64,000 bases of DNA from Hahella sp. HNIBRBA332. GTDB taxonomy: Bacteria > Pseudomonadota > Gammaproteobacteria > Pseudomonadales > Oleiphilaceae. The DNA lies in the NCBI RefSeq assembly GCF_030719035.1, contig NZ_CP132203.1, forward strand, positions 1,178,001 through 1,242,000. Direction: 5' to 3'. Position numbers and translations under genes: made by a program. The notes under the pieces were generated by a model. That model saw only the letters and a list, made by a program, of their open reading frames with translations, was not told the DNA's origin and did not search any database. Positions 14,643 to 23,712 of the stretch are shown here, piece by piece; the stretch's first letter is position 1; each line of letters starts with the position of its first letter.

Positions 14643-15545
14643 ATGACGGCGCAAGCCAACGTCTTGGCGTTTCCTTCCGCGCCCAAAATGGAAGTGGTCA
14701 AAGCAGATATTGATAACGGCTTCTTTCGCCTAGCCAATGAGCTGGCGGACAGCCTTTGCAAGGTCGAGCTGTCAGGCCGTCAGTATCGCGTCTTTATGGC
14801 GTTAATAAGGAAGACCTACGGATACGGGAAAAAGTATGACTGGATTGTCGCCGAACAGCTCTGTCAGCTCATGAGTTATGAGGGATGCCCGTCGCATATC
14901 CGCGCAGACATCCGCGAGCTTAAAGCCCGCCGCATGATCGTTGTCGATGGTCGGCAGATGGGGCCTAACCCGGTGATATCAGACTGGGAAATGACGAAGC
15001 CAAGCAGGCCGAAAACGGCCCATAAACGAGCCGAAACCGGCCCGAAAATGAGCCGAAACCAGCCTGTTAATGAGCCGAAAACGGCCTGTTCTTACACTAC
15101 GGATTCAGAACAAAACAGGCCGAAACCGGCTCGTCAGCAGGCCGAAACCGGCCCGAAAAACGAGCCGAAAACGGCCTACACAAAAGACAATAAAGACAAT
15201 CTTACAAAAGACATTGTTAAGAAAGCGCGTGTGAAACGCGCCACCCAAGCGCCGACCGATTTTGAAATCACCGACGAGCTGTTCGGCTGGGCATGTGACA
15301 ACCGGATCACCACGGACCTTGTCACCGAAACCGACAAGTTTCTCGATTACCACCGGGCCAAGGGGTCGACGTTCAAGTGCTGGAAGTCGGCGTGGCGTAA
15401 CTGGATGCGCAACAGCATGAAGTTTGCGCCGAAGCCAACCCGTCAATCGCAGCTCAACGAATACGGCGCCGCAGGCAACAGCACGGTGCCTGGGGATGTT
15501 TACGGGTTTCACGACACAAGCTGGGCGCAGGATTTAGGGATTTAA
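14643..15545 (+). CDS. Replication protein O
   Basis: 300 aa. N-terminal winged-helix O domain: DNGFFRLANELADSLCKVELSGRQYRVFMALIRKTYGYGKKYDWI, then ELKARRMIVVDG. Residues about 120-180 are low-complexity repeats of the type PKTA / AETGP / RNQP because the DNA there is the iteron origin. The C-terminal domain (DFEITDELFGWACDNRITTDLVTETDKFLDYHRAKGSTFKCWKSAWRNWMRN) is the usual partner-binding part. It should recognise the iterons and recruit P and host DnaB. Confidence 0.92.
   Translation: MTAQANVLAFPSAPKMEVVKADIDNGFFRLANELADSLCKVELSGRQYRVFMALIRKTYGYGKKYDWIVAEQLCQLMSYEGCPSHIRADIRELKARRMIVVDGRQMGPNPVISDWEMTKPSRPKTAHKRAETGPKMSRNQPVNEPKTACSYTTDSEQNRPKPARQQAETGPKNEPKTAYTKDNKDNLTKDIVKKARVKRATQAPTDFEITDELFGWACDNRITTDLVTETDKFLDYHRAKGSTFKCWKSAWRNWMRNSMKFAPKPTRQSQLNEYGAAGNSTVPGDVYGFHDTSWAQDLGI
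15008..15175. other. Iteron replication origin inside gene O
   Basis: Seven copies of the near-palindrome GCCGAAAMCRGC at 15008, 15030, 15052, 15074, 15119, 15141 and 15164 (each 12 bp). Spacing is 22, 22, 22, 45, 22 and 23 bp, so a missing eighth site would fit the gap. An A-rich stretch (15180-15222, ACAAAAGACAATAAAGACAA...) follows, a candidate unwinding element. Same logic as lambda ori inside O. Confidence 0.85.
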
Positions 15546-15547
15546 CC

Positions 15548-16261
15548 ATGGAAGCAAAGCACATCGGATCACAGCAAATACACGGCGTAATCAGTCGCAC
15601 GCTACGCCAGGGCGACACGCTACAGCATACAGCGCAGCGCAGGGCTTACGGACAATCACAGGCCGCTATTTCCGAGCAGGCGGCGGAGATCGTCAACGCC
15701 TTGTTCACGGAGCTTAGCGGAGTATTCCCCGCCTGGAAGTACGCCTTCCCAGACCATGAAGTCATCCAGCAGGCCAAGAAAGCTTGGACCAAGGGATTCA
15801 TCGAAAACGGGATTCTGAGCATGCAACAGGTTCAGGTCGGTTTAACCAGAGCGCGCAGACTGAACTCCCCGCACATTCCCAGCGTGGGCCAGTTCATCGC
15901 GTGGTGTAGACCTACAGCGGAAGACCTTGGCCTGATGCCAGTGCAAGCAGCCTACCGGGTGGCCTGCGGTGGGCTTCAGCAGCTTGAGCGCGGGGAAAGC
16001 CTTGCCTATCTGGCGGCGCGTATCGCAGCAAGGGAGACGGGCAGCTTTGAGCTTAGAACGCGCCCTGAAAGTGAAATGCTGCCGCTGTTCACACGCAATT
16101 ACGACATCGTTTGTCGCCGCGTGATGAACGGGGAAGACATCCAAGCGGACATCCCTAAAGCGCTACCAGAGCAACCAGCGAAGGCGTCTAAGCCAGTCTC
16201 CCGCGAAGAAGCCCGCCGACGCATGGCGGACTTGTTGAAATCAGTTTCGGCCAGCAGTTAG
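15548..16261 (+). CDS. Replication protein P (helicase loader)
   Basis: 237 aa, lambda P-like: EIVNALFTELSGVFPAWKYAFPDHEVIQQAKKAWTKGFIENGI is the characteristic segment, followed by HIPSVGQFIAWCRP. The C-terminus is basic (SREEARRRMADLLKSV). Two bp after the O stop; same operon. Expected to deliver host DnaB helicase to the O-iteron complex. Confidence 0.9.
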   Translation: MEAKHIGSQQIHGVISRTLRQGDTLQHTAQRRAYGQSQAAISEQAAEIVNALFTELSGVFPAWKYAFPDHEVIQQAKKAWTKGFIENGILSMQQVQVGLTRARRLNSPHIPSVGQFIAWCRPTAEDLGLMPVQAAYRVACGGLQQLERGESLAYLAARIAARETGSFELRTRPESEMLPLFTRNYDIVCRRVMNGEDIQADIPKALPEQPAKASKPVSREEARRRMADLLKSVSASS

Positions 16262-16278
16262 GCCAAGGAAAAGCAGTA

Positions 16279-16584
16279 ATGACACAAACACACGCAAGAA
16301 GAACCGATCCCATTAGCAGCCATCTAGCCGCGGCGGCCAATGAGTCAAACCGCTGGACGCAGACACAACTTGTCGCGCTGGAGCTGGCCAAGCGCCCGGT
16401 CCCTGATTGGGTCATAGGGTGGACCAGTTCAGAGCTGGCCAGGACCGCCAAGCTGGATCGCTACATGGTCGCACGCCGTCTTCCAGACGCGGAGAAAGCG
16501 GGCTTGGTGGAGCGAGTCGGGATAATGGAGTGCTCGATTTCAGGACGTAAGGCGGTGGCGTGGAGGGCGGTTAAGCATGACTAA
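16279..16584 (+). CDS. Small winged-helix phage protein
   Basis: 101 aa; residues 40-95 look like a winged helix (VIGWTSSELARTAKLDRYMVARRLPDAEKAGLVERVG, then KAVAWRAV as wing). Located in the nin-like region after P. Function unknown; overlaps the next gene by 8 bp. Confidence 0.7.
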   Translation: MTQTHARRTDPISSHLAAAANESNRWTQTQLVALELAKRPVPDWVIGWTSSELARTAKLDRYMVARRLPDAEKAGLVERVGIMECSISGRKAVAWRAVKHD

Positions 16585-16792
16585 GCGCCCAAGAGAATAC
16601 GCCGCCGAGATTCTGCAAATGCAGGGCAGGGAGGAGCGAGCCAGAGCGCTGGCCACCGTTCCCGCTCAATTCCGGGCGATGGTCGAAGCGCATGTGCGGA
16701 CCTATTTCGCACTGAAAGCCAAACCGAAACCCGCGCCGACGGTGATCACGCCAGAGATGGCCAGGGCAATGATACGGAGGCGGGCGGCATGA
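16577..16792 (+). CDS. Small basic phage protein
   Basis: 71 aa, helical and basic (MTKRPREYAAEILQMQGREERARALATVPAQFRAMVEAHVRTYF). No family recognised. Overlaps both neighbours by a few bases; part of the nin-like operon. Confidence 0.65.
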   Translation: MTKRPREYAAEILQMQGREERARALATVPAQFRAMVEAHVRTYFALKAKPKPAPTVITPEMARAMIRRRAA

Positions 16793-17136
16793 GCGACGAA
16801 ACTTTGGAGCAGAAGCTCCAGAACATCCGCAACAAGGCGGCGGAGTTTGCGAAAGCCAAGGCGAATCGGGTTTACCTGGAGGAGTTCCGCAAGTCCAAGA
16901 TCGCCATTCTTATGAGGGAGGCGGAGAGCGCGGACCCGGACCTGACGGCGGCGAATCGTCAGGAGGCTTGGGCGCGGCGACACCCGGAATACCTGGAGCT
17001 ATTAAAGGGGCTGATGCAAGCGACAGAGGAGGAGGCCCGGCTACATTGGGAGTTACGGACAGCGGAATGGGCCGTCGAGATATGGCGGACCAAGTCAGCC
17101 AACAAGAGAGCGGAGAGGATGAGGTACGGCGCATGA
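16789..17136 (+). CDS. Phage protein of unknown function, nin-like region
   Basis: 115 aa, charged and helical throughout (LEQKLQNIRNKAAEFAKAKANRVYLEEFRKSKIAILMREAE); AWARRHPEYLELLKGLMQATEEEA suggests an antiparallel helical bundle. ATGA overlaps on both sides. Resembles uncharacterised proteins seen between P and Q in lambdoid prophages; function unknown. Confidence 0.7.
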   Translation: MSDETLEQKLQNIRNKAAEFAKAKANRVYLEEFRKSKIAILMREAESADPDLTAANRQEAWARRHPEYLELLKGLMQATEEEARLHWELRTAEWAVEIWRTKSANKRAERMRYGA

Positions 17137-17423
17137 TTTATCGAAACAACAAACTACTGGCGGCCATCCGGCAGTTGCCTTGCGCCTCCTGCGGCATCGA
17201 GGGCGGCTCACAAGCGGCGCATTCGAACCTGTTGAGGCATGGCAAGGGCAGGGGGCTGAAGGCCTCAGACGCCGCTACGTTCCCGCTGTGTGTGCCTTGC
17301 CACATGGAGTTCGATCAAGGCAAAGCATTAACCAAAGCGGAGCGAGAGCAGCTGACCATGGATTGGCTAGCGTGGACACATATCCAACTGATTGAAAATG
17401 AAATGATTGAGGTAAAACGATGA
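17133..17423 (+). CDS. YbcO-like (DUF1364) HNH/zinc-finger nuclease family protein
   Basis: 96 aa from ATG 17133 (ATGA overlap with the gene before). Cys pair in LPCASCGIEGG, then AHSNLLRHGKGRGLKASDAATFPLCVPCHMEFDQG: the C-x2-C...AH...C-x2-CH-x2-D layout of the YbcO/DUF1364 family of Rac-like prophages, an HNH-type nuclease. Usual position is the nin region upstream of Q. Confidence 0.8.
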   Translation: MIYRNNKLLAAIRQLPCASCGIEGGSQAAHSNLLRHGKGRGLKASDAATFPLCVPCHMEFDQGKALTKAEREQLTMDWLAWTHIQLIENEMIEVKR

Positions 17424-17770
17424 GACGAGCAGTCGATGAAACCGCGTGGTTACTGGAGCAGTGGGCACGGTGGTCTAAAATTAATACAGATAATGTGGGC
17501 TATCCATCGTCCACGCCGTTTGCGCGGATGGCGGGGAGTTCGGTGCGATCGCCGGTGATAACAGATCAGGAGGCGGCTAAGGTTGATTTAGCTGTTTCCA
17601 AGCTGCGGGCAAGGGATGAAGAGATGGGGGAGGTTGTTAGGCTCTACTATATGGCTGGAGAGAATTTGTCTTATGTGGTGCGTCAAATGCCGAAATTGGA
17701 TAGACGTAAAGCTGACATTTTAGTTAAGTCTGGCGTTGCCTGGATCGACTCTGCTTTGTATGTCCCTTAA
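17420..17770 (+). CDS. Antitermination protein Q-like
   Basis: 116 aa matching the phage 82-type Q family: N-terminal WLLEQWARWSKINTDNVGYPS, then PVITDQEAAKVDLAVSKLRARDEEMGEVVRLYYMAGENLSYVVRQM and C-terminal AWIDSALYVP. Should let RNA polymerase read through terminators into the late operon. A decayed second copy lies at 20197-20490. The late genes it would serve start some 12 kb downstream because of inserted cargo. Confidence 0.85.
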   Translation: MRRAVDETAWLLEQWARWSKINTDNVGYPSSTPFARMAGSSVRSPVITDQEAAKVDLAVSKLRARDEEMGEVVRLYYMAGENLSYVVRQMPKLDRRKADILVKSGVAWIDSALYVP

Positions 17771-18476
17771 TAGTATGTAGAGGTGGTTAGGGGGGGGCTA
17801 AAAAAGACGAGATTGTTTTTTGTTAATATTGGAGAGGAGCTATGAGCCAGCTTAGTGAAGAGTCATGGTTTGAAAAGAATATAATAAGAATAATGAGTTG
17901 TATTTTTTTAATTTGCTTGTTTATGGCTGTTATTGTTGCTTTATTATATAGGGTTTATTTTGGGGGTGTTATATCTCTCCGGCAAGATGTATGGGGGCAA
18001 TTTGGAGATTTCTTTGGTGGGACGTTAAATCCATTGATTGGATTGGCAGGGTTGCTGGCGCTACTTGTTACAATAAGCATTCAATCAAGAGAGCTTAAAG
18101 CTTCAGTGGATGAGTTAAGAGAAACGAGAGGGATATTGAAGAAGCAGAGCGATAGCATTGAGGTACAACTTTTCGAAAGTTGTTTCTTTCAGATGCTTAA
18201 GTTGAGTAGAGATATAATTGACAATGCTACGATAAAAGGTAGTAGGGAGTTTGTTGGGCGAGAAGTAATGGAAGTTTTATTTAATAGATATAAGGATATA
18301 TATTCGACATATGCGTGATAGTGATGGGGGTATTCAAGAGGCAATTATCTCTTCCTACAAGGATTTTCATAAATATCACAGACAGCTAATTGGTCATTAC
18401 TATAGAGGTGTTTATAATATAGTAAAATTCGTTGATAGTTGTGATTATGTTGATCGTGGTTTTTATATTGGGGTGC

Positions 18477-19719
18477 CAGGCAAATCGCACTATGTGGTTG
18501 AATAGTAGGCAGTAAATTCATAGAGTACGCCTCTTTTTCTCCCCTAATAAGGACTGTTATGGGCTCTTCTTTAATTGACGGCGTTAAACACCATTTCTCC
18601 AGCCTTTCTGATCCTCGTCGAGAGACGCTCAATATGCGGCATAATTTCTATGATGTTCTCACCATCGCGCTCTGCGGGATCATCTGTGGGGCTGACGATT
18701 GGGTTACCATCACTCGGTTTGGCGACGCTAAAAAAGAGTGGTTTGAGTCTTTTCTGGAGCTGCCCAACGGCATTCCCTCCCACGACACCTTCAACAACAT
18801 CTTTGCGAAGTTAGATCCCGAGGCGCTAGAGATAAGCTTTCTATCCTGGGCTTCGACGCTGGCGGAGCAGATTCCAGATGATCAGATCGCAATAGACGGC
18901 AAAACGTTACGGCGCTCATACGACCGATCCTCTTCCAAACCCGCCATTCATATGGTTAGCGCCTGGTCGACAGCGAACGAACTGGTGTTGGGACAGGTGA
19001 AAACTCAGGAGAAGTCCAATGAGATCACTGCTATTCCTAAACTGTTGAAGGCATTGTCATTAAAAGGAAGTCTCGTCACCTTGGACGCGATGGGATGCCA
19101 GCGGGAGATCGTGAAGCATATCCGTCACGCGGAAGCAGACTATTTAGTGGGTGTGAAGGAAAATCAGGCCTCATTACACGATGAGATTCACGACCGGTAC
19201 GTGGACGCTGAGGCTAAAGGCTTCGGCGAGGATTTTGTCGACTTTGTATGCGAACCAGGGCGCGTTGAGGATGAGAAGCGGCGCTGCCGCGTTTCAACGA
19301 ATCTGGAGGGTCTGGAAAAGCAACAAAGTCGCTGGCAAGACCTGAAGAGTTTCATCGTCGTAGAAACAGAGCGAATGGAGTCAGGACAAAGAACGCTGGA
19401 GCGCCGCTTGTATATTTCGAGTCGAGAAGGCGATGCGAGATATTTCCTGAATGCGACGCGAAAGCACTGGCACATAGAGAACAAACTGCATTGGGTGCTG
19501 GATGTAGCGTTTAAAGAGGATGACTCGCGGCATCGCATGGGACACAGCGCGGAGAATTTAGCGGTGTTGAGACATATGGCGTTGAATTTACTGAAGAATG
19601 AGAAGACGGACAAAGGAGGTATAAAAACTAAGAGGCTACGAGCAGGCTGGGATCATGGTTACTTAAAAAAAGTGCTATCGGGCCTGGCTACTTTGTAGCC
19701 ACATAGTGCGATTTGCCTG
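18477..19719 (+). mobile_element. ISAs1-family insertion sequence
   Basis: 1243 bp with perfect 21-bp terminal inverted repeats (18477-18497 and 19699-19719, beginning CAGGCAAATCGC) and flanking 7-bp direct repeat GGGGTGC (18470-18476, 19720-19726). Encodes one transposase. Looks complete and recent. Confidence 0.92.
18559..19698 (+). CDS. ISAs1-family transposase
   Basis: 379 aa DDE transposase: N-terminal HHFSSLSDPRRETLNMRHNFYDVLTIALCGIICGADDW (H-repeat/ISAs1 type), first Asp in IAIDGKTLRRS, second in LVTLDAMGCQREI, catalytic Glu in HWHIENKLHWVLDVAFKEDDSR. Full length, no frameshift. Confidence 0.95.
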   Translation: MGSSLIDGVKHHFSSLSDPRRETLNMRHNFYDVLTIALCGIICGADDWVTITRFGDAKKEWFESFLELPNGIPSHDTFNNIFAKLDPEALEISFLSWASTLAEQIPDDQIAIDGKTLRRSYDRSSSKPAIHMVSAWSTANELVLGQVKTQEKSNEITAIPKLLKALSLKGSLVTLDAMGCQREIVKHIRHAEADYLVGVKENQASLHDEIHDRYVDAEAKGFGEDFVDFVCEPGRVEDEKRRCRVSTNLEGLEKQQSRWQDLKSFIVVETERMESGQRTLERRLYISSREGDARYFLNATRKHWHIENKLHWVLDVAFKEDDSRHRMGHSAENLAVLRHMALNLLKNEKTDKGGIKTKRLRAGWDHGYLKKVLSGLATL

Positions 19720-20196
19720 GGGGTGCTTATGTCTCAGTTGTCAACATACGAGATATTGATTATGTTTTATAATTGCTTAAGTGAATTTGGTAAAGATAAG
19801 TTTAAGCCGTTGGTTGAAAAGTATGGAATGCTAGAATATATGGACGGGGAATTATTGATAGATAAGGTTTCTCATGTTGAGTTTTATGATCAATCTGCAT
19901 TTGGTATGAATAAGTGATTGTTATGTTGTAACGTTGTGGTTGTTTGCAAGTGATGCGCGCATGCAGAGAAATTGAGCTGTCCTCGAATGAGTCCCCATAT
20001 TGATAGATGCTCAACTATATCGCGTTCGTTTCTTTGTGACTAATTGGACTGGTTAAAACTCTTTCAGACAGGTCATGCTTCCTACTACCAAATATCTAAG
20101 TTGCTGAATAAAAAGATCATTTCTTTTTTTCTTTATAATCCCTTCTATCCAGACATATCTAATCACCTGAAATCCCCTTTCGATTTGGTGTAAGTA

Positions 20197-20490
20197 GTCT
20201 AAATTTAATACAGATAACGTGGGCTATCCGTCGTCTACGCCGTTTGCACGGATGGCAGGGAGTTCGGTGCAGTCGCAGGTAATTACGGATAAAGGAGGCG
20301 GCGTAGGTAGATTTAGTTGTGTCTAAGTTGTGGGCGAAGGATGAGGAGATGGGGGAGGTCTTACATGGCAGGGGAGAACTTGGCGTATGTTGTGCGATGT
20401 ATGCTAGAGCTAGATAGGCGCATGGCAGGCTCTCTGTCGAAATCAGGTACTGCTTGGATAGATGCGATTATCTTTAGCTGTGCGGCATGA
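20197..20490 (+). pseudogene. Decayed second copy of the Q-like gene
   Basis: DNA is clearly alignable with 17472-17770 (for example AATACAGATAA, GTGGGCTATCC, AGAGATGGGGGAGGT shared), but it lacks the first 16-20 codons, has a deletion of the VRLYYM region and several frame changes. No ORF remains. The 280 bp before it (19918-20196) hold nothing I can recognise. Confidence 0.85.
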
Positions 20491-21913
20491 TTTGGGGTGC
20501 TGAAAATGGAAAAAAAGGCTGAATTAGTTGAGCCTCATTTGTTAGAAAATGCATTTGAAGTTTGGGCTTCAGGTCCAAGTGAGTGGCTGAAAGCCATCAG
20601 AAATGAACCAGAACTTAACGTTATAGAATTCAATGGGGGTAAATTTTCAGAATATAGAGAAGGGGATGTTATTTCCTTCTCCGAGTACCATATTCCTTCT
20701 GATTGTAAGTTTAACTTTGTTGATGTTGTATTTGACTCTAAGAAGGCTGTATTTAGCGGTGTGAAATTAAATGGGGGGAATTTTGAATTTAAAAACGTTA
20801 ATTTTTCTAAATGCGAGGAAGTCATATTTGAAGGGATGACTTTTGCAGGCGATAGGGTTTTCATCGATAATGTTGACTTTGAGAGTGCTTCTGTTTCATT
20901 TGAAAGTTCTATTTTTGATTGTAAGGAGGTCGTTTTTTTTGGATGCAAATTTCGAAGGGGACTGCGGTTTAATTCTGTCAAGGGGGTAGGCGCAGAAATT
21001 GAATTTAGAAATTGTTCCTTCTTCGGAGATGTTTTATTTTCAGGTTCGCACTTTGATCATGGTAAGATGTCGTTTTTGACGTGTGATATGGATATGGAGA
21101 GGGAGGGAAGTGATAATATTCGGGCGAAGTTTAATTTCAAGAGAGTAAAGCTTGAACGATGCATGTTGGTTGTTTCTGAATGTGATTTTGATATGGTCGA
21201 TGTTGACTTTAGCAAGACAGAGTTCGGAAGAGGAGGAGTGATTTTTGATGATAATAGTTTTGGTGAAAGCCGTTTAACGTTTCGCTTTATTAGCTCTCAG
21301 GGATCGTTTATATTCAAGGGAAATGATGTTCAATTAGTAAGATCCATTGATTTTTCTTCTTCTAATTTTGAAGGTGAGTTGTCTTTGTCTGGTTTGACGA
21401 CATCGTCGGTTGTTGACTTTAGACATACGAAATTTGATCGCTCCATTGATTTAGATAAAATTGATATAGGCTACAAGAAAGAAGATTTATACTTTTGTTT
21501 TTCAATGGCTAAGAATCCTGATGCTTCGACATGTTTTAGGAAGCTAAAAAAGTTAGCAAAGGAAGCCGAGGATCATAGAAGAGCATTGGACTTTTTTGCG
21601 AAAGAAATGAAAAGTGATTATTGGAGGGGGCTTACAGGAGGCAGACTTTTTGCTTACTATTTGTATGATGTTGTAAGTGATTATGGAAGAAGTATCAAAA
21701 GGACACTCATTCTTTTTTGTGTCAGTTTTTTGATTTTCGGTGTTATCTATTCTAATATGGCGACTGAGAAAACAGCTACACAAAGCGCAGGATTTGTGTA
21801 TTCATTTGGGCATGCAATACCTATTTATCCAGCATCTCGAGATGCGAGAGCTGATGCTGTGATATCATTATTTGGAAGCGCCGAAAATATACCGGACGAG
21901 ACTGTAATTTAAT

Positions 21914-23195
21914 TTGTGTATCTGCCTATCACTAGTACCCTATAGCGGGGTTAAGGATAGGTAGACAATGAACCAGAAAGAATTAGAAGCATTTGCCCGT
22001 GAGGCAGCCAAATCTCTGAAAACAGAAAAGGATCTCAACGAGTTCCGTCAGATGCTCACCAAGGCGACCGTGGAAGCCGCGCTCAATGCAGAGCTGGATG
22101 TGCATCTGGGATACGAGAAACATCAATCTTCAAATTCAGACAATAGCCGTAACGGCTATTCCAGCAAGACCCTCCGTACCGAGGACGGTCAGTTTGAAGT
22201 TAATACTCCCAGAGATCGTCAGGGCAGCTTTGAGCCTCTACTGGTCAAGAAGCAGCAGACCCGCTTCACCACCATGGACGACAAGATTCTCAGCCTCTAC
22301 GCCAAAGGCATGAGCACCCGAGAGATCGTGGCCACCTTTAAGGAAATGTATGGCGCGGATGTCTCTCCCACCTTAATCTCCAAAGTCACGGATGCCGTGA
22401 TTGAGCGGGTGGTGGAATGGCAGTCTCGTCCTCTGGATGCGGTTTATCCCATCGTATACCTGGACTGTATTGTGGTGAAGATCCGCCAGGATAAGCAGGT
22501 GATCAACAAGGCGATCTATCTTGCCTTGGGAGTGAATCTGGAAGGTCACAAAGAACTGTTAGGGATGTGGATCTCTGAAACCGAAGGGGCGAAGTTCTGG
22601 CTTAATGTGCTGACCGAGTTACAGAACCGGGGCGTGAAGGACATTCTGATCGCCTGTGTGGATGGTCTGAAGGGTTTCCCCGAAGCGATCAATACCGTGT
22701 ATCCCCAAACCCGGATACAGCTCTGTATCGTGCACATGGTGCGCAATGCGGTGAAGTATGTGCCATGGAAAGACTATAAGCCGGTCACAACAGATCTGAA
22801 GCGGATCTACCAATCGGCCACCGAAGAGGAAGCCCTCTCAGAGCTGGACAAATTTGCCGAACGATGGGATGAGAAATATCCCCAGATCAGCCGATCCTGG
22901 CGGCTTCACTGGGAGAATCTCAACACTCTGTTCCGCTACCCGGAAGACATTCGCAGGGCCATCTACACGACCAATGCCATTGAGTCCCTTAACAGCGTCA
23001 TTAGGAAAGTGATCAAGAAACGGAAGCTGTTCCCCACGGATGATTCCGCGAGAAAGGTGGTGTATCTGGCGATCATGGATGCGTCGAAGAAATGGACGAT
23101 GCCGATCAGGAATTGGAAGTCAGCGCTGAACCGATTTATGATCGAGTTCGAAGATCGCTTAACGGAGTATCTTTAATAACCAGGCAGATACACAG
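21914..23195 (+). mobile_element. IS256-family insertion sequence
   Basis: Imperfect terminal inverted repeats YTGTGTATCTGCCT at 21914-21927 and reversed at 23182-23195, about 1.28 kb with a single transposase. The flanks show only an imperfect 8-bp duplication (AATTTAAT on the left, AATTATTT on the right), so the insertion may be older or the ends slightly altered. Confidence 0.85.
21968..23176 (+). CDS. IS256-family transposase
   Basis: 402 aa, mutator-type. N-terminal EAALNAELDVHLGYEKH; catalytic Asp in VYLDCIVVKIRQD and in DILIACVDGLKGFPEAI; Glu in YTTNAIESLNSVIRKVIKKRKLFP. Intact and presumably functional. Confidence 0.95.
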   Translation: MNQKELEAFAREAAKSLKTEKDLNEFRQMLTKATVEAALNAELDVHLGYEKHQSSNSDNSRNGYSSKTLRTEDGQFEVNTPRDRQGSFEPLLVKKQQTRFTTMDDKILSLYAKGMSTREIVATFKEMYGADVSPTLISKVTDAVIERVVEWQSRPLDAVYPIVYLDCIVVKIRQDKQVINKAIYLALGVNLEGHKELLGMWISETEGAKFWLNVLTELQNRGVKDILIACVDGLKGFPEAINTVYPQTRIQLCIVHMVRNAVKYVPWKDYKPVTTDLKRIYQSATEEEALSELDKFAERWDEKYPQISRSWRLHWENLNTLFRYPEDIRRAIYTTNAIESLNSVIRKVIKKRKLFPTDDSARKVVYLAIMDASKKWTMPIRNWKSALNRFMIEFEDRLTEYL

Positions 23196-23318
23196 AATTA
23201 TTTACAGGGTCTACCGGACATTATTCATTATGTTGCAATGATTCAAGATATTATATCTGGGGCATGTATTTTTCTTATAGCTTTGGCTCTTCGAAACTTG
23301 TTTAGAACATAACCGGGA

Positions 23319-23712
23319 TCATGACACTCTAGGAATATCTCCCCACCTAGTAGTATAAGCAGGAGAAAGCCTACCTCGCTTCATTCCCCAGGGCTGTTGA
23401 ATACTCTGTCCAGCAAACCAGACAACGCCACCTGTTCCCCTATTAAGCTTATCCAATGTCTCCATAAGCTCCACACTACCGCGCCTCCCTTCGTCCTCTT
23501 CAAATAGATGACGCTGACAAACCCCAGGAGAGGAGAAATCACAAAGCATTACCCCGGCCTTCAAATAGCGGTAGCCATCCCGCCAGATCCTCTCCAGTAA
23601 CACCCTGGCAAGCTCTATAAAATCGCGGGTATCGTCAGAAGGAAAAGGCAGCTTTCCGGTTGCTGAATTGGAGTAGTATGGTTCACCTTTGGAGAATTTG
23701 CCGGTTTGCCCT
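23319..23712 (-). pseudogene. umuC: umuC 3' remnant, copy 1
   Basis: Reverse-strand reading gives TSGQTGKFSKGEPYYSNSATGKLPFPSDDTRDFIELARVLLERIWRDGYRYLKAGVMLCDFSS...QRHLFEED...RRGSVELMETLDKLNRGTGGVVWFAGQSIQQPWGMKRGRLSPAYTTRWGDIPRVS and a stop: the C-terminal quarter of UmuC (little-finger region). No polymerase domain remains; a fragment only. Confidence 0.85.

Larger units (their letters stand above)
17842..19917 (+). pseudogene. Putative abortive-infection (putAbiC-type) gene, frameshifted and split by an IS
   Basis: Three pieces: 17842-18316 (two TMs, then WGQFGDFFGGTLNPLIGLAGLLALLVTISIQSRELKAS), a second frame from about 18308 to 18476 (YKDFHKYHRQLIGHYYRGVYNIVKFVDS) and 19727-19917 (YEILIMFYNCLSEFGKDKFKPLVEKYGMLEYM). 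Removing the IS with one copy of its 7-bp target duplication restores the second junction in frame (FYIGV-LMSQLSTYE). These are hallmark blocks of putative phage abortive-infection membrane proteins. The +/-1 shift near 18308-18316 is an independent lesion. A+T-rich compared with flanking phage genes, so foreign cargo. Confidence 0.85.
20506..23312 (+). pseudogene. Pentapeptide-repeat-like membrane protein split by an IS256-family element
   Basis: First part 20506-21912: about 330 residues of beta-helix-like repeats with every-fifth-residue Phe/Asp spacing (VVFDSKKAVFSGVKLNGGNFEFKNVNFSKCEEVIFEGMTF), then an amphipathic EDHRRALDFFAKEMKSDY segment and a TM (TLILFCVSFLIFGVIY). The last part, 23202-23312 after the IS, reads LQGLPDIIHYVAMIQDIISGACIFLIALALRNLFRT and ends at TAA: the second TM. 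This arrangement is typical of pentapeptide-repeat proteins with a C-terminal two-TM module. Biological role unknown; possible defence or effector gene. Start at 20506 (GGGG upstream). Confidence 0.82.

Noticed and set aside
15008..15175. CRISPR array
   Set aside because: Regular spacing, but units are 12 bp with 10-bp gaps and lie within a coding gene O; iteron origin is the better explanation.
18345..18632. 95-codon reverse frame at the IS left end
   Set aside because: Spans the IS boundary antisense to both the abi remnant and the transposase start; a chance frame.
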